Assembly (NCBI GenBank): GCA_003254885.1
Contig: QANT01006286.1
Span: 20,757 to 84,756, forward strand
From: Purshia tridentata
Taxonomy: Eukaryota > Streptophyta > Magnoliopsida > Rosales > Rosaceae
Direction: 5' to 3'
Length of the DNA stretch: 64,000 nucleotides
Shown: positions 36,001 through 47,951 of the stretch, piece after piece
How positions within the stretch are numbered: the stretch's first letter is position 1
How the letters are laid out: the number at the start of each line of letters is the position of its first letter
Made by a program: the position numbers and the translations under genes
The notes under the pieces: generated by a model
Seen by the model: only the letters and a program-made list of their open reading frames with translations
What the model was told of the DNA's origin: nothing
Databases searched by the model: none

Positions 36001-39000
36001 AGCTGGTGTGAAACCTCTGGTTAGGTTCATATAAAAGTATTATGACAGCCATTTCCATTTTCATAAAATTAGAACCTTCAATGGTAAGCTGTGTATTCTA
36101 ATATGAACTGTGTCTACACATGCCAATTTGTGAATATGTAATTCACTTCTACTGGGAATCATTCTGTGTTTTTGGTTGCAGAAAGACTGAACCTTAAAAT
36201 GGCTAGTGAGTACAAGTATCTTAACCAGAGTGATTGCTTGGCAATTGATGGTGTAGATGATGCTCGGAAGTTTCATATGCTCATGGTAATTAAAAAGATA
36301 GTCATTACTATCACCATTCATTCAGTCAATGTACATTGTTTTTCAGTTTATTCCTTATACAACCGAAGTGTCACTTTTTTCCTTATGTTATTGTTTCCAT
36401 TTTGTCAGGAAGCGCTAGACGTTGTTCGAATTTGTAAGGAAGATCAAGAGCGTGTGTTTTCATTGCTGGCTGCTGTGTTGTGGCTGGGAAACTTATCATT
36501 CCAAGTAATGGACAATGAAAATCATGTGGAAGTGTTGGCTGATGAAGGTAAGAAATATGCCATTCACTTGGTTACCTGATGCTGGTTCTAAGGCAGTTGC
36601 ATAGCTGGCATTGCATTTTTTATGATAGTTGTAACTACTGGGGTTTTCTATTTGGTCATAAAATGGATCTCTAGAATGGCATTTTGAGGTCTACAAACTA
36701 CATAGTGATATTATTGAGCAATGTTAGAATGTTTGAAACATACATGTGGAGGTGTTAGGTTTAATGTGTCAATGGAGGTCTTAAGCCTTTGTTTTTTTTT
36801 TGCGTCTATGGTTTGATGGCGGCTGCCTTCAATCCAGAGAGAAAAGATCCCAATTCTAAAAGTGGTAATCCAAACAGTTTACAGATAATGGGATCTGAGG
36901 CACTGATTTTTTACTTATTTATCCACAGACCCTTAAATTGTCTGTCAGATTGTTCTCAGAAAGTTTTATACCTAGTGTCTGATTGTCATTCCATGACATA
37001 ACCATCTGCTATCTCAATGTGTGTTTCTGCTGTCAAGTCAAACATGTATTACTTTTAAACTGACGCATGAGGACATGATAGATGCCTACATATAAGTAAC
37101 ATCTCTCGGTTTTTTCTTTTGGCAGCTCTAACCACTGCTGCCAGGCTAATGGGTTGTAGTTACCAGGAGCTGATGTTAGCTTTATCCGCCAATGACCTCC
37201 ATGCTGCTGAGGATAGTAGTGATGAAAGATTGACATTGCAGCAGGTTTGTTAAATACCACAACAATCTATCTCTCCATTCCTGACAGCTTTTAAATGCAC
37301 CTTTTAGCACAAGATGAAGCTGGGTTATTCTCTCATATTCAGGCAATTGACTTAAGGGATGCGTTGGCAAAATTTATCTATGTGAGCTTGTTTGACTGGC
37401 TTGTAGAACAAATTAACAAGTCACTCCAAGTGGGAAAATGCCGTACTGGGAGATCCATCAGTATACTTGATATTCACGGGTTTGAGTCACTTCAGGTATA
37501 AATATTTATTTCATTTTTGGTTTGTTTTTACTGAGAGTTGTATATTGGGTAATGATCTCAGTGCCTCATTTTTCAGAAGAACAGCTTTGAACAAATGTGT
37601 ATTAATTATGCAAATGAGAGGCTGCAACAACATTTCAACCGGCATTTATTCAAGCTTGAACAGGAGGTGAGCATCTCAAATGCAATGGAGCTTTAAGATT
37701 GCTTGGTGTTTTGACGCTTTAATTTTGAATAAAAGCAGCTTATGTGTGTTCTTCATTATGATGATCTTGTCAGATTATATGTTATGAATAGACGTTTGAA
37801 TATTAATGTGAGTATTGATTCCGTTTACTTCAGGAATGTGACTTGGATGGGGTTGATTGGACTAAAGTAGATTTTGAAGACAACCAAGAGTGCTTGAATC
37901 TCTTTGAGAAGGTATTCAAATGATTTAAGCCTTCTACATCATTGGCTTGCTAATTTGTCGTCAGGAGTTGATTAGATCTTATCCTTGTAGTATCTATAAC
38001 ATTCAACTCCTCTTGTATAATTTGTGCTAATTAGAGCTTGAACCTTCTTTCCATATTTAGTTTACCTTAATTTGAGTGCTTTGTTATGTTTTAGTAGAAT
38101 TATACATTGCACAATAGCTATAAAAGTAATTGGCCTGAGTTTGGTGCTAATAATCTCCTGATCTATCTATACTTGTTTCTTATCAGATGAACAAAGTATT
38201 TGCCTTTATAGTTAAAGATACTTTTTTCTGTGTCGTGTGTAGAAACCTTTAGGACTACTATCCTTGTTGGACGAGGAATCAAACTTTCCCAAGGCAACTG
38301 ATTTGACCCTTGCCAATAAACTTAAGCAACACTTGAGTGATAATTCTTGCTTTAAAGCAGAAAGAGGCAGAGTTTTCAGTGTTCGTCATCATGCTGGAGA
38401 GGTTAGTTTTAACAAACTTTAGTATGATGGCTTAACTTGCAGTATGATATACCTACAAGCTAACTTGATGAATAATTTGACTCAAGGTTGAGGACATTTA
38501 CATACATAAAAATGTTAATTGATTTTTATAATGCGTTCTAGTTTTACTAATATTTGGAGTTTTATTAGGTTCTATATGACACAAGTGGCTTCCTGGAAAA
38601 GAATAGAGATCCTTTGCCCTCTGTTTCCATCCAACTCCTGTCATCATGCAGTTGCCAACTTCTTCAGTTGTTTACCTCCAAGGTGCTAAAGCAATTTCAG
38701 AAACCAGAAAATACTTCATGCCAGATAGATGCATTGGACCCTTCAACAGCAAGTGTTGGTAACAAGGTCAAGGTACATATGCTTGCACAATTTTGAGCTG
38801 GATATATATATAAACACACAAATTCTCTCTGCAGGACGTCCGTTCTTTAGTTAAAGAATGGACATGGGTATTTCTATGACATTTTTGACATTTTTTAGGC
38901 ACTCGAGAGTTAAAACCTAAATTCTAACCGAGAAAGGAATAGTTTTTGTGAGAAGCCAAAATTATGAACTTTATTTGAGTAGGATGGGACTCTATGAGAT

Positions 39001-42000
39001 GATTTTTAATAACCTTTTTTGTTCAGAAAGTTACAATTTCTTGTAAATTATGTAATGCTGAGACATAGCTGATAGTGTTTTTCAACATTTAACGTATATC
39101 ATGTCTTGTTGTAGGGTCAGTTATTTAAACTGATGCATCAGTTGGAGAGCAGCACACCTCACTTCATTCGCTGCATAAAACCAAATAGTAAGCACCTTCC
39201 TGGCATGTATGAAGCAGACTTTGTTTTACAACAGCTTAGGTGTTGGGGAGTTTTGGAGGTTGTTAGGATATCACGATCTGGATATCCTACTAGAATGACA
39301 CATCAAGAGTTTGCAGGAAGGTTGGTGTAAAACGAAACCTAGTTTGTTACTGGTTTTCACAACTGCTGAGTTATCTCTTCTCATGTGTCTGTTCATATTT
39401 AGGTATGGCTTCCTACTTTTGAAGGCCAGTGTACCTCAGGATCCATTAAGTCTATCGATTGCTGTTCTGCAACAATTCAATGTCCTCCCTGAAATGTATC
39501 AAATTGGCTATACTAAAGTGTTTCTTCGAACAGGGCAGGTAAGCTCCTGTAATAGTTTTCAATTTTTCTTTTTATTTATATACCATTTAGCTTATGAAAT
39601 TTTTTCTTTGGTTGACTACTAGCTCATTAAAGCCTGTTATTTTTCCTTAATTTCACAAATTTTAATGTAGCAGTGACGTGACATCTCTCTTCCTGGTTGA
39701 TTTAAGTTTATTTCGTCTGATGGTTTGCCTAATGCTGTCGAGTCTTTTTGTTCGCAGATTGCTTTGTTGGAGGACAAGAGAAAGCAAGTTCTGCAAGGAA
39801 TAATTGGTGTCCAAAAATACTTCCGTGGTGACCAGGCTCGTCGTTGTTTTCATCAACTCAAGGAAAGAGCCACCACTTTACCATCAAGTAATGCATGCTA
39901 ACTTTTGTAGTTTCATATTGTTGAGATACTTTGCTGGTTTTATGACCATACATTATAGCAGTCTTTTGTACGATTGGATATTTCTTGCAAAAATCAAAAT
40001 CCTGATTTAATACAAATTTGAAGCTCTTCAGGACCTTGTAGTTTGCTGGACTGCACTGTTTTTTATGTTGTTAAGTCTCAAACACACTTGATTTTGTGGC
40101 TCAAGCTCCAAGTTTTGTCTGATTTCTTTATATTGAGGAACAATCTCTTTTAACAACTTTTCTGTTTTAATGAGAGTTGCTTTTAAGATGCAGATGGAAA
40201 GAAAGCTGGTGCTCCTAAAACTCTTAATGCAAAATCTAAACAGAGGGGTGGCAGGAAGGTTTCAGACGTGAAGGTATTTCCAAAAAAGGAGTTAACTATT
40301 TGCAAGAATATATTACTCTTTTTTTGCTTCAAATTTGGTCACCATTCCATGAACCTATCCAGTGGAACTCTTGAATTTAGTTCTATTCTTAATGGTTTTC
40401 TTTTGTTGAGCCTTGGTTTCCTTTTCTACTTTTGGTATGGAGATATGTTGATACTTAAAAACTTAGAAATTTCTTGAAATACTCATGCATCATGGTATAT
40501 TTTTTGCTTTTGGAGGATTTTTGTAAATGAAAGGTCAACTGCATTTTTATTCTCTTAAATGTCCGAAGTTTTCAGCTCAATAACGGAGTGGGGTGTTTTC
40601 TCTGAGCAGGATTTGCCTTCAGATTTGGCAGAGCTTCAAAGGCGAGTGCTTCAGGCTGAAGCAACTCTGGAGCGAAAGCAAGAGGAAAATGCTGAATTGC
40701 AGGAGCAACTACAACAGTTTGAGACAAAATGGTCAGAATATGAGAAAAAGATGAAATCTATGCAGGACGTATGGCAAACACAGATGGCGTCTTTGCAAGT
40801 GAGTTTGCTTGTGCATGCTTAATCTCAGTTTTGAAAGATATGATCAAATAGTATTGCAGTTAATGAACCAAAAAGGAAGGCTGAAACGGGTCTAAGAAAT
40901 TGGGGAAAATGATCCAACTTGTATGGTTGATCCAATCAATCTAAATCCTTTTTATTCAAAAGTGAATCACAAAGTAGTGGATTGTAGTTTTGGTTGGATG
41001 CTAAAATAATGATGCATTTTAAACGAATGCATTAAAAGGTTACACTAGAGATGGCCAATAAAATTGATGACTGCCATAGAATTCAGCTGTAGAAGCAACA
41101 ATGATTCTGATGATATAATGTCCGTCCATTAGTAATTAGTTGTATTTTTGCAAGTCTTAAGAGGCAAACCAAAATTGACCATTGAGCTTTGTAGTTCTTG
41201 TGACCTGGAAATGCTTTTCTAAAACCAAGGTTTATGTCTACTTAGAAGAAACAAATTGTTTGCTTTGAGTTGAGCTCAATATAATTGTTGGTCCCCCACA
41301 CCCTAGTCCTAAACTTTTGGGATCAAAGTTTAACTGAACCATTTCATATGCACACTCATACACATGCATCTCCGCATGCACACTAAATACACTTGCATAT
41401 ATCTCATATTATATTTATATTATTTTTGTTTCCAATGAAAAGAATGGGTTTCTTATTGATGGTGACAGACATCTGATTTCCGTCTTAGCTAAATAAAAGA
41501 TCTCTAGTAATCAAGTGTGCCAGCTCTCCTAGTGAGCCTGAACTTTGTCTCACCATTAATAATCTTTACCAATTTACAACCTATGAATCTAACAATAAAG
41601 TAAAATAAGATTGGAAAACCATCAGATGTGTGAAAGGTTATTGAGACTTAACTGAAACTACTGAAATGCCTAAAGATTTTTTGTTATTATTTGTGCAGAT
41701 GAGTCTTGCTGCAGCAAGAAAGAGTCTTGCTTCAGAAAATGCTGCTGGTCAACCTGGAAAACACGGTGTTGCTTCACCTCGTTATGATTCTGAAGAAGCC
41801 ATGTCCATGGGATCTCGAACTCCTGGTGCAAGCACCCCCACCAATGGAGCAGGGCGTGAGACTAACGGTACATTGAATGCAGTCAGCAATCTGGTGAAGG
41901 AATTTGAGCAGAGGAAACAGATTTTTGATGATGATGCAAAAGCTTTAGTTAATGTAAAACCAGGACAGTCAGCTCCAAATATGAATCCTGATGAAGAACT

Positions 42001-42148
42001 ACGAAGACTTAAACACCAATTCGAGTCATGGAAGAAAGAATACAAGGCAAGATTACGGGAGACGAAGTCAAAGCTTCATAAACTTGGGCATGCAGAAGAG
42101 GAAAAAAGGCGTAGGAAATGGTGGGGAAAGATACATAGAGGATCCTAG
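33091..42148 (+). CDS. Class VIII myosin, with a damaged splice site and short neck
   Basis: 22 exons: 33091-33459, 33821-33922, 34044-34187, 34282-34432, 34531-34558, 34695-34863, 35089-35152, 35376(?)-35474, 36182-36285, 36409-36547, 37126-37244, 37343-37495, 37577-37666, 37834-37911, 38243-38401, 38569-38772, 39115-39320, 39403-39538, 39758-39887, 40194-40273, 40610-40798, 41699-42148. With exon 8 at 35376 the frame gives 1120 residues. Class VIII features: N-terminal MxSASPSM, SH3-like fold at about 122-157, P-loop GESGSGKT (266-273), switch I (315-321), switch II DIHGFE (539-544), one IQ motif (about 850-875), coiled coil (about 915-970) and basic C-terminus RRRKWWGK. Class VIII motors are plant actin motors of plasmodesmata, cell plate and endocytosis. 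Oddities: exon 8 lacks an AG acceptor at the homologous site; the IQ2 and IQ3 exon is absent; switch I reads NDNGSRF instead of NDNSSRF. It may be a decaying paralogue. Confidence 0.85.
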
Positions 42149-43286
42149 TATCTTGTTTCAGATGATCATCACTGCTGGGTATGGTGCGGAAAGATACATA
42201 GACGATGATTGGGGAAAGTAATTTTCTCACTACTCTACCTCTTCTCCCTCTTCAGGAGCTGCTCCTTTGTTTATATATGTGGCATCACAAATTGGTGAAT
42301 CCTGGTGTTGGGTAGTTTAGGGAGAGAAATTTGTATATCTACCAAATTTTTGTGACTTGGTGGAAATATTGGCAAGCATGTGAATAGCCAGCCAAATAGG
42401 GAATTCTTGAGTGATTTCAGCCTCTATTTCTTCTTTAAATAGTTCAGGTCGTTTTGTGTATAATCTGTTGGCATTGATGTAATGTGTTACCATGTAGATC
42501 TTCTTCGAAATGGAAGAAAAATGTTCATATTGTCTCGCGTGTGCGTGTTGAGTACTTTATTTTTTAAATATTTTTCTAAAATGATTACATATAGAATTAT
42601 TCTCCAAGGTTCTTAAAACGATAAACGATAAAAATTTGACTACTCATTATTTTATGTGTAAAGTTGTCTTTTGAGAGGAACAACTATCGGTGGGGTGATG
42701 GGTATTGTTTAATGAAATTTACATATTTAATAGGCCTAATTCCATATAGTTTCAAAACAATTTGTTCATTTTAAATATAAAGTACTAATATAGATTGTAG
42801 TCTTCAAAAAAAAAAAAACTAATGTAGCTTATGAAATGTATGTAAAAATAAACTATATATATACATTAATTTCAGAGATAATTAATCATAGGGTTCATGG
42901 CTTATAAGGGTCTGATTCCTTTATTTTTTGTTTGGTCAGAGCATCCATCCATCTGATTTGCTAGGAATCTAAAAGATCACCCCCTCCATAATTCCTGTTT
43001 CAAGGAGTGAGAAGAGGGAGATTTACTTTAATTTTTTTTTGGGCCTGAGAGAAAGAGATTTACTTTAACCATACATAAAACCTAAAAGCTAAACTCGTCT
43101 AAAACTTAATAATCAAATCAAAGTAGAGCAATACATGATTGCATCGAATCGTCGGAATGGTACAAACCTAAGCAATTATAATAATGTCAAGAAATTACAC
43201 ATCTGTCCTTTATAAAATATATAAATGAACCTTCAAAACTTGGCTGAACTACCAACTTATAATACACTAATACAAAGTAGAAACAA
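42149..43286. other. Myosin 3' UTR and spacer
   Basis: The first 400 bp are probably the myosin 3' UTR. It includes a phrase at about 42190-42206 (ggaaagatacatagacga) that repeats the end of the coding sequence at about 42124-42141. The rest is AT-rich with no gene. Confidence 0.45.
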
Positions 43287-43947
43287 ATGTTGAAAGTGGT
43301 AATATTTGTGACAACAATATTGCTGCCTTTACCAGAAGCTAAGATATATCGAGTAGGAGATAACTTTGGTTGGAATGTACCTGATTCTACGAGGCACGAG
43401 ATTTATGTCCATTGGCCTTTCCAACATCAATTTGTTGTTGGAGACGCACTAGGTAATTAAACTTCTTATTTCTCATTTTGCTTATTATTTTTTGTTGGTA
43501 ATGTCAAATTTTCAAATAATAATGCTACATTTAATATATTTTTATACTACAATTTCTTATCATCACGTGACAACTTATATTACATTTATATATTAGACAT
43601 TAAAAAAAAAAAAACCATGACTTTACTGTTTGTGCAAAATCCTATTAAATAATAAGCGTGAAATAATTTTTTTCGCAGATTTTCGGGCTAGAAATAAAAA
43701 GATCAAGATTGACCTGGCTAGAGTTAACAGGGAAGATTTCGATTATTGTAACATCAGCAATCCATACGAGAAGTGGTATGGACGACATGTATTTCAATTC
43801 AAACGATCTGGCGTATTTTTCTTTACTAGCACACTCTCAGAGAATTGCAATAAAGGACAGAAATTAGCTGTTTGCGTCAAAAGTCTTCTTAATGGAGAAA
43901 AAACTCTTCCCTACATACGTTTTCCTTCTACTCTATCTCATAATTAA
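43287..43947 (+). CDS. Early-nodulin-like (phytocyanin-fold) protein lacking copper ligands
   Basis: Two exons, 43287-43452 and 43679-43947, joined in phase 1, encode 144 residues. An 18-residue signal peptide (MLKVVIFVTTILLPLPEA) precedes KIYRVGDNFGWNVP, the standard start of the plastocyanin-like domain. FDYCN (Cys79) and ENCNKGQK (Cys112) supply the conserved disulphide. The copper-binding His of the first loop is missing (the segment reads KKIKIDL), and the usual His before the second Cys is Asn111. It therefore belongs with early-nodulin-like proteins that do not bind copper: secreted or wall-associated proteins of unclear biochemical role. There is no hydrophobic C-terminal tail for a GPI anchor. 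The position of its single intron after the first third is typical of the family. It converges on LHCB3. Confidence 0.8.
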
Positions 43948-44399
43948 CCTCAAGTTATAATTTCTTGTTACATTTACAGGGTTGCATTTCTTTTTTCAAA
44001 ATCTCGTTTATCTTTTATGATTTAGAGTTTACATATCAAATTTTAATAAGATACTTAAATTAGATTTAATTATAAATCTAGTAATGAGTTATCTTTGATA
44101 ATTTTTTTTGAATTTTAATAAAGCAATTAAAAAACTAATCACCCACACAGACTAATGTTTCAACCCAGACAGACTAGTGTACTCACCCCACACACAAACT
44201 CACATTCTCATAACTTTTGAAGCAGATAACCTCTCTCAACTCTCCCTCGAATTTTCAAACTTATTTCAATCTCTCATCCATCTCACCGTAACATCTATGA
44301 GACCAAGTGAATTGTTTTAAAATCTACATAAAAATTGTCCATTCAATTCCATTCCATTCACAATAAACATGATTAATTAGAGGCCTGATGAAGATCAAT
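43948..44399. other. Convergent 3' spacer
   Basis: 450 bp between the stop codons of two converging genes. It must contain both 3' UTRs and both polyadenylation regions. Nothing else seen. Confidence 0.5.
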
Positions 44400-45616
44400 C
44401 TAAGATCCGGGCACAAACTTGGTGGCGTAGACCCAAGCATTGTTGGCCACAGGGTTGTCAAGGTGGTCCAGAAGGTTCTCAAGGGGACCCTTCCCAGTGA
44501 CAATGGCTTGGACAAAGAAACCAAACATGGAGAACATGGCTAACCTGCCATTCTTGATTTCCTTCACCTTGAGCTCAGCAAATGTGACTGGGTCATCAGC
44601 AAGCCCAAGTGGGTCGAAGTACTGTCCTCCAGGGTAGAGCTCATTGCCTTCTCCTACTCCATCCAGGCCGTTGATCCGGAACCCCTCAACAAGGCCCATG
44701 AGAAGGACTTGGAATCCAAGAACTGCCAGTATGCTCTGAGCATGGACAAGGTTGGGGTTGCCCAAATAGTCAAGTCCACCTTCGGAGAAAATTTGAGCTC
44801 CAGCTTTGAACCAGATTGGTTCTTTGAAGTCCACTCTCACCCATTTCTCAAGGACTTCTGGGGTGATGCAGCCTAGTGCTCCGAGCATGGCCCATCTCCC
44901 GTGGATCACCTAAGGTTGCACAACATTAGTAAACAATAGCGATCTAACCTAAGGTTTCACAACATTAGTAAACAATCGTTACTACATATTCGACATGTTA
45001 TGTTATCAAATTATGAATTCAAATTAGATATGGAGACATTATTCTTCTTAATCATTGAAATTGATTCTCTATTATATATCAGATTGTGTGACAAGAAAAC
45101 ATATTTTCATGTTTCCATTCATTCTTTCTCTTTTATCTTTTGTATGTACTTGGGTTATTTAGGTTAGGTAGTTATGAAGCAAAGTTGCCCAGTGATGAGA
45201 CTAAGAAACAACAGTATTGCATGATGAAATAATAGTACCTCAAGAGCCCTGTTTTTGGCAAAGGCCTCCGGATCTGCCGACAACCCTGCAGTGTCCCATC
45301 CATAATCGCCGGGGAATTCTCCATTCAGGTATGAAGGAGTCTGAGCAGAAAAGGGTCCCAAGTACTTCACTCGGTCTGGTCCATACCACAATTCATTTCC
45401 CTATTCATGTCACAAGCAAATAATTAAGACCCCAAATTTTTTTTTTTTACAAAGAGAGTGAAGAACATGTATACATACCATGGTGTATTTGCCAGTTCCC
45501 ACTGGGACAACATCTCTAAGAGTGTTGGAACTTGGTCCTCTGATTTGGCCAAGAAATGGGGTTGGTCTAAGAAGAGTGCTGGAGCTAGCAGTTGCTGCCA
45601 TTAGCATTGAGGTCAT
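44400..45616 (-). CDS. LHCB3: LHCII type III chlorophyll a/b-binding protein
   Basis: Three exons on the minus strand: 45616-45479, 45400-45239 and 44909-44400. They give 269 residues with all phases 0. A Ser/Thr-rich chloroplast transit peptide (about 1-40) precedes the mature part [19 protein letters not shown]. Helix B/C/A chlorophyll-binding motifs are present: [16 protein letters not shown], and [17 protein letters not shown] with the Glu/Arg ion-pair residues. The acidic loop [18 protein letters not shown] and the short N-terminus without the Lhcb1/2 phosphothreonine segment identify type III LHCII. It sits in thylakoid membranes as part of moderately bound trimers of photosystem II. 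Length and sequence are fully normal, with no sign of damage. The exon 3 start is the in-frame GTG (Val) after a TTAG acceptor, not a new start codon. Confidence 0.97.
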
Positions 45617-45719
45617 GACTTTCAGTTAATTCAGTTGAGTAGTTTGTATTCTGAAGAGCTGGGAAATGGGAATTGAATTGCTGCTTGGGATTGTGTAGAA
45701 ATGAAGGGTAGCTATGTGC

Positions 45720-45862
45720 AATATATGATGCACAGATGGGTGGCTGAAAATGCAGGAGTGGGAAGCACTGGTGGGGATTCTGAAGCTTGAGTCAACCAAT
45801 GAGAAGGCTCCAAGGATTTTAAGTATCTCCAACATATATCTTTCTATCCACATATTATCTTA
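45720..45862 (-). promoter_or_regulatory. LHCB3 promoter with GATA cluster and CCAAT
   Basis: Upstream of LHCB3 on its strand there is a TATA-like 'catatatt' near 45720-45730. A CCAAT (on the plus strand, 45796-45800) lies further up. Beyond it are four GATA motifs in 36 bp (45824-45827, 45837-45840, 45845-45848, 45856-45859). GATA repeats near CCAAT and TATA are a known feature of light-regulated LHC promoters. Their spacing here is seen directly; function is inferred. Confidence 0.5.
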
Positions 45863-47107
45863 TTTTGTTGGGAAAATTTCACTGTGTGGCACCCATAGAT
45901 TTGGTGTTTTTATTGGGCCTATGGCACATTGCTGAAGGTTCCATCAGTGGTGGTTGTGACTGGATGTCACAGATTGATGGGGCATGCGACCTTTGCTCGG
46001 GGCCTTGAATAACATGTAGCACTTTTAGCAATTCTGAAAATAAATGGAAAGAGAATAAGTGAGCGAATTCGGGTTCAAATATAACCACCTTTAATAATTA
46101 ATTAATAATAAAAATGAAACTTCGTAAGCTATCCAATTAGTTAAATTTTGAACACTTCTATTTTTGTTATATTGGAAGAAATTGAATTATGAACTTAGCC
46201 TAATTATAATATTTATTTAACCATTTGATAAAAAGACAACTAGAGAAATATAAAATTAAACTCACTATACCATCTCATTTTTATATCTCCTTTTATGAAT
46301 CATCTTTACTTTACACAAAATTGAAATTCATTTGATCATTAAATGTTTTCAAAAATATTGTCTATTTATTTGGCCATAATTAAATTATTAATAGTTTTTA
46401 ATTGGTTGATTTTTTATAAAAATAATCCTTAAATGAGTATCAATCAAAATAAACGATTCATATTATTAAATTGCATTCAGCATTGAACTAACATGCGATA
46501 TTTTTTTTCTACTTATCAAGTGAGATCCCTCGATCTTTTTCTTTTTATCAAAAGCCAATTCTTTATTCTTAAGTGTTTCCTCTATATATAGGATAAGCCA
46601 GGTGTGAACATGTTCGTATGCAAACTTGCTGCCATTCGAATGACCAATTGGGTTGCTCAAACAGCAACCACGTTGATGGGTTAATGATTTTAAAGTGCAA
46701 AAACCATTTAGGTTGAAGGTTTAAATTTTAACTCTTGGCTTTTCAGTTACACAATATTATACTTATTACATTTTTATAGCAAAATTTTATACCATCTTAC
46801 ATGACAACTTATATAATATTAATACATTGAACACTAAAAATAAAAAATAGAAGTACTAAAATAAAATAAAAATTCATGCTCAGTAAATAATAACACGTAA
46901 GAAAGTAAGAAATATGATATAAAAATGTTATTGAGAAGTTAAATATAAACACCAAGTCCAAACGAGAACGTGTTGAAGAAAAGTAAAACGTCACCATTCA
47001 AATAGAACACATATTTACAACCCACACATTCGTATAAGGTACAAACTATACATTTTAGCTTTAATTCAAAATTTGAGTGTGCATAAAAATATTTATTTTT
47101 TAATGTA
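45863..47107. other. Intergenic, AT-rich
   Basis: No coding region, RNA gene or clear mobile element could be supported. Confidence 0.45.
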
Positions 47108-47550
47108 AAAATTTAAAATAAGGCATGAGCATGGAGCGACTAATTGGGCTGACTCAGTCCTACTTATTTAAAAGCGGCTTATTTGTGCTTCATGTCGTAT
47201 TCGAGCAAACCCATTTAAAAATTTAGTTCGGCAGGTTTGATCCAATTATAATTGTTTCGGGTTGGGCCAGCCCAATTAATTATTTTAAGTTTATATTATT
47301 ATTAATAAATCAAAAACTTAATTTCTTTTAAGAATAACAATTAATATGAAATAAGTTTGTGTAATTAAATATATAATTATTTTTTGAAAATATTTTGATT
47401 TATGTAACTAAAAATTAGTATTAAAATTTTAAAAAATAATTGAGAAACTAATATAAAGGGGCCGACCCATAACGGGCTCGTGCCAGGCAGGCCCAATAAA
47501 ATCGTGCCAGACTCGACTCAGCCCAGCCCGTTGTACACTTCTAACTAATA
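47108..47550. mobile_element. Degraded DNA-transposon-like repeat
   Basis: Both ends are rich in repeated 'gggc..gccc' phrases ('gttgggccagcccaatt' near 47260; 'gggccgacccataacgggctcgtgcc' near 47459-47485; 'gcccagcccgttg' near 47521). They flank an AT-rich core. This composition is typical of a widespread class of small plant DNA transposons. Terminal repeats and target duplications could not be fixed. Confidence 0.35.
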
Positions 47551-47951
47551 GGTTTAGCAATATTATCCCAAAAAAAAAAAAACTAAATTACCAAAAGCAT
47601 GACTTGTCCTTCAAAGACAAATATAACCATTCAGTTGTAAGTTAGTTATAACAAAAGGTATTTCATCTTGTGGACCAAATTTAAATGCCACAAACGGTCG
47701 AAAGGTTTGAGCTTCGCGGGATAGGACAATAACACGCCCCATCCAGGAGGTGCAGAGTAATCACAGCCGTCCCAAGCAGTACGACGTCGTTTTGGGTTTG
47801 CGGCTGTGAAAGTAGAAAACTCATACTGTTGCTTCCAAATCGCCAAACAGAAGAAAATGGAAGATTAAATGTTCATAGGAGGAACCCATTCGTCCGAGGC
47901 TATTGGAGGATTCTTTGCATAGCAGAAAGTCAGAAAGAGGTTCAAGAAGAC

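Noticed and set aside
47646-47846. Minus-strand frame upstream of the unknown-function gene
   Set aside because: It overlaps the probable leader of the plus-strand gene, has no homology I can recognise, and no splice partners.
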